This document shows, one piece after another, positions 63,738 to 64,000 of a DNA stretch of 64,000 bases (its first letter is position 1; every line of letters starts with the position of its first letter). Location of the stretch: the NCBI RefSeq assembly GCF_900635815.1, contig NZ_LR134173.1, forward strand, positions 1,458,001 through 1,522,000, read 5' to 3'. A model generated the notes under the pieces. It was not told where the DNA came from. It searched no databases and saw only the letters and a list, made by a program, of their open reading frames with translations. The DNA is from Legionella cherrii (GTDB taxonomy: Bacteria; Pseudomonadota; Gammaproteobacteria; Legionellales; Legionellaceae). Made by a program: the position numbers and the translations under genes.

Positions 63738-64000
63738 AAAACTCTAACTGTAAAAAAAGTGAACGAATTATACCTCTTAATGAGTATTATTGTCGACAAG
63801 ATTATGGAGGTTTTAAGTATCTGATTGCATTTAGGTAAATGAGTGGTTATTTTCAAAATGCAGGTGGGCCCAACCTACACGCTCTGCTGTTTCGGGAGAC
63901 CCACATCCGTCCTTAAGGCATTTTCATTCCTAGTGGAGGAAGGATATTTTTTTCTGTCTAATTTATCTGCTGTACGATTTTTAAAAATTTATTTGCAGAG
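63738..64000. other. right-hand end of the window, no gene seen
   Basis: Holds the rimO promoter region and, at 63860-63882, a GGTGGGCCCAACCTACA palindrome of the family C type. Near 63900-63945 there is a degenerate family A/B-like stretch. No open reading frame with a ribosome-binding site is visible. Confidence 0.5.

Overview
The window is chromosomal DNA from a gammaproteobacterium that I place in the genus Legionella (family Legionellaceae), probably not L. pneumophila. The placement rests on: a core-effector homologue of AnkH/LegA3; the legiolysin-type 4-hydroxyphenylpyruvate dioxygenase with its tyrosine-catabolic partners; several large eukaryotic-like or ankyrin proteins with acidic C-termini typical of Dot/Icm substrates; and PmrA-type promoter boxes in front of two of them. 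No rRNA, integrase, transposase or CRISPR array was seen. The core gene order (smrB-prmB-aroC, rne-rluC, pgsA-tRNA-Gly-tRNA-Cys-tRNA-Leu, gpsA-secB-grxC-rhodanese) matches E. coli neighbourhoods, so this is an old backbone with effector genes set into it.

Layout. 0-10 kb: a short site-2 protease, comF/bioC divergent, xseB-ispA, radA, a flavin oxidase, pilU. 10-16 kb: two effector candidates, one an ankyrin protein with a phosphatidylinositol-kinase-like catalytic loop and one a 1212-residue coiled-coil protein behind a PmrA-like promoter. 16-24 kb: murI, gpsA, secB, grxC, rhodanese, smrB, prmB, aroC, asd. 24-26 kb: a degenerate SmrB paralogue translationally coupled to ankH. 26-38 kb: alcohol dehydrogenase, rne/rluC, a HAD phosphatase, pgsA, three tRNAs, an EamA protein, a further ankyrin effector candidate, lolCD. 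38-49 kb: asnS, the tyrosine operon (hpd-fahA-maiA), an O-methyltransferase, leucine dehydrogenase, and ugpQ-ugpB-DUF2165. 49-55 kb: an effector island with a divergent SF2-helicase-like protein served by two tandem PmrA-box promoters, and two tandem paralogous helical proteins. 55-64 kb: a lipoprotein, slt, rpe, an amino-acid binding protein, glnE, rimO.

Two things affect how the sequence should be read. First, four conserved genes (aroC, asd, rluC and a small gene at 58.5 kb) are each broken by a single-base change inside a homopolymer, while the rest of each reading frame is intact. The first two are normally essential in a prototroph, so base-calling error is more likely than real decay. 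Second, intergenic spaces are filled with at least three families of dispersed palindromic repeats (a TCATCCCGAG/GGGATCTCC type, a CTCTCCC/GGGAGAG type and a GTAGCCTGGGT type). They provide many of the apparent hairpins and in one case produce a false N-terminal extension of a gene (fahA).

The strongest candidates for new biology are the helicase-like effector with its doubled PmrA promoter (49.4-52.6 kb), the ankyrin/lipid-kinase-like protein (10.0-12.0 kb), and the dead-Smr protein coupled to AnkH (23.8-25.9 kb).
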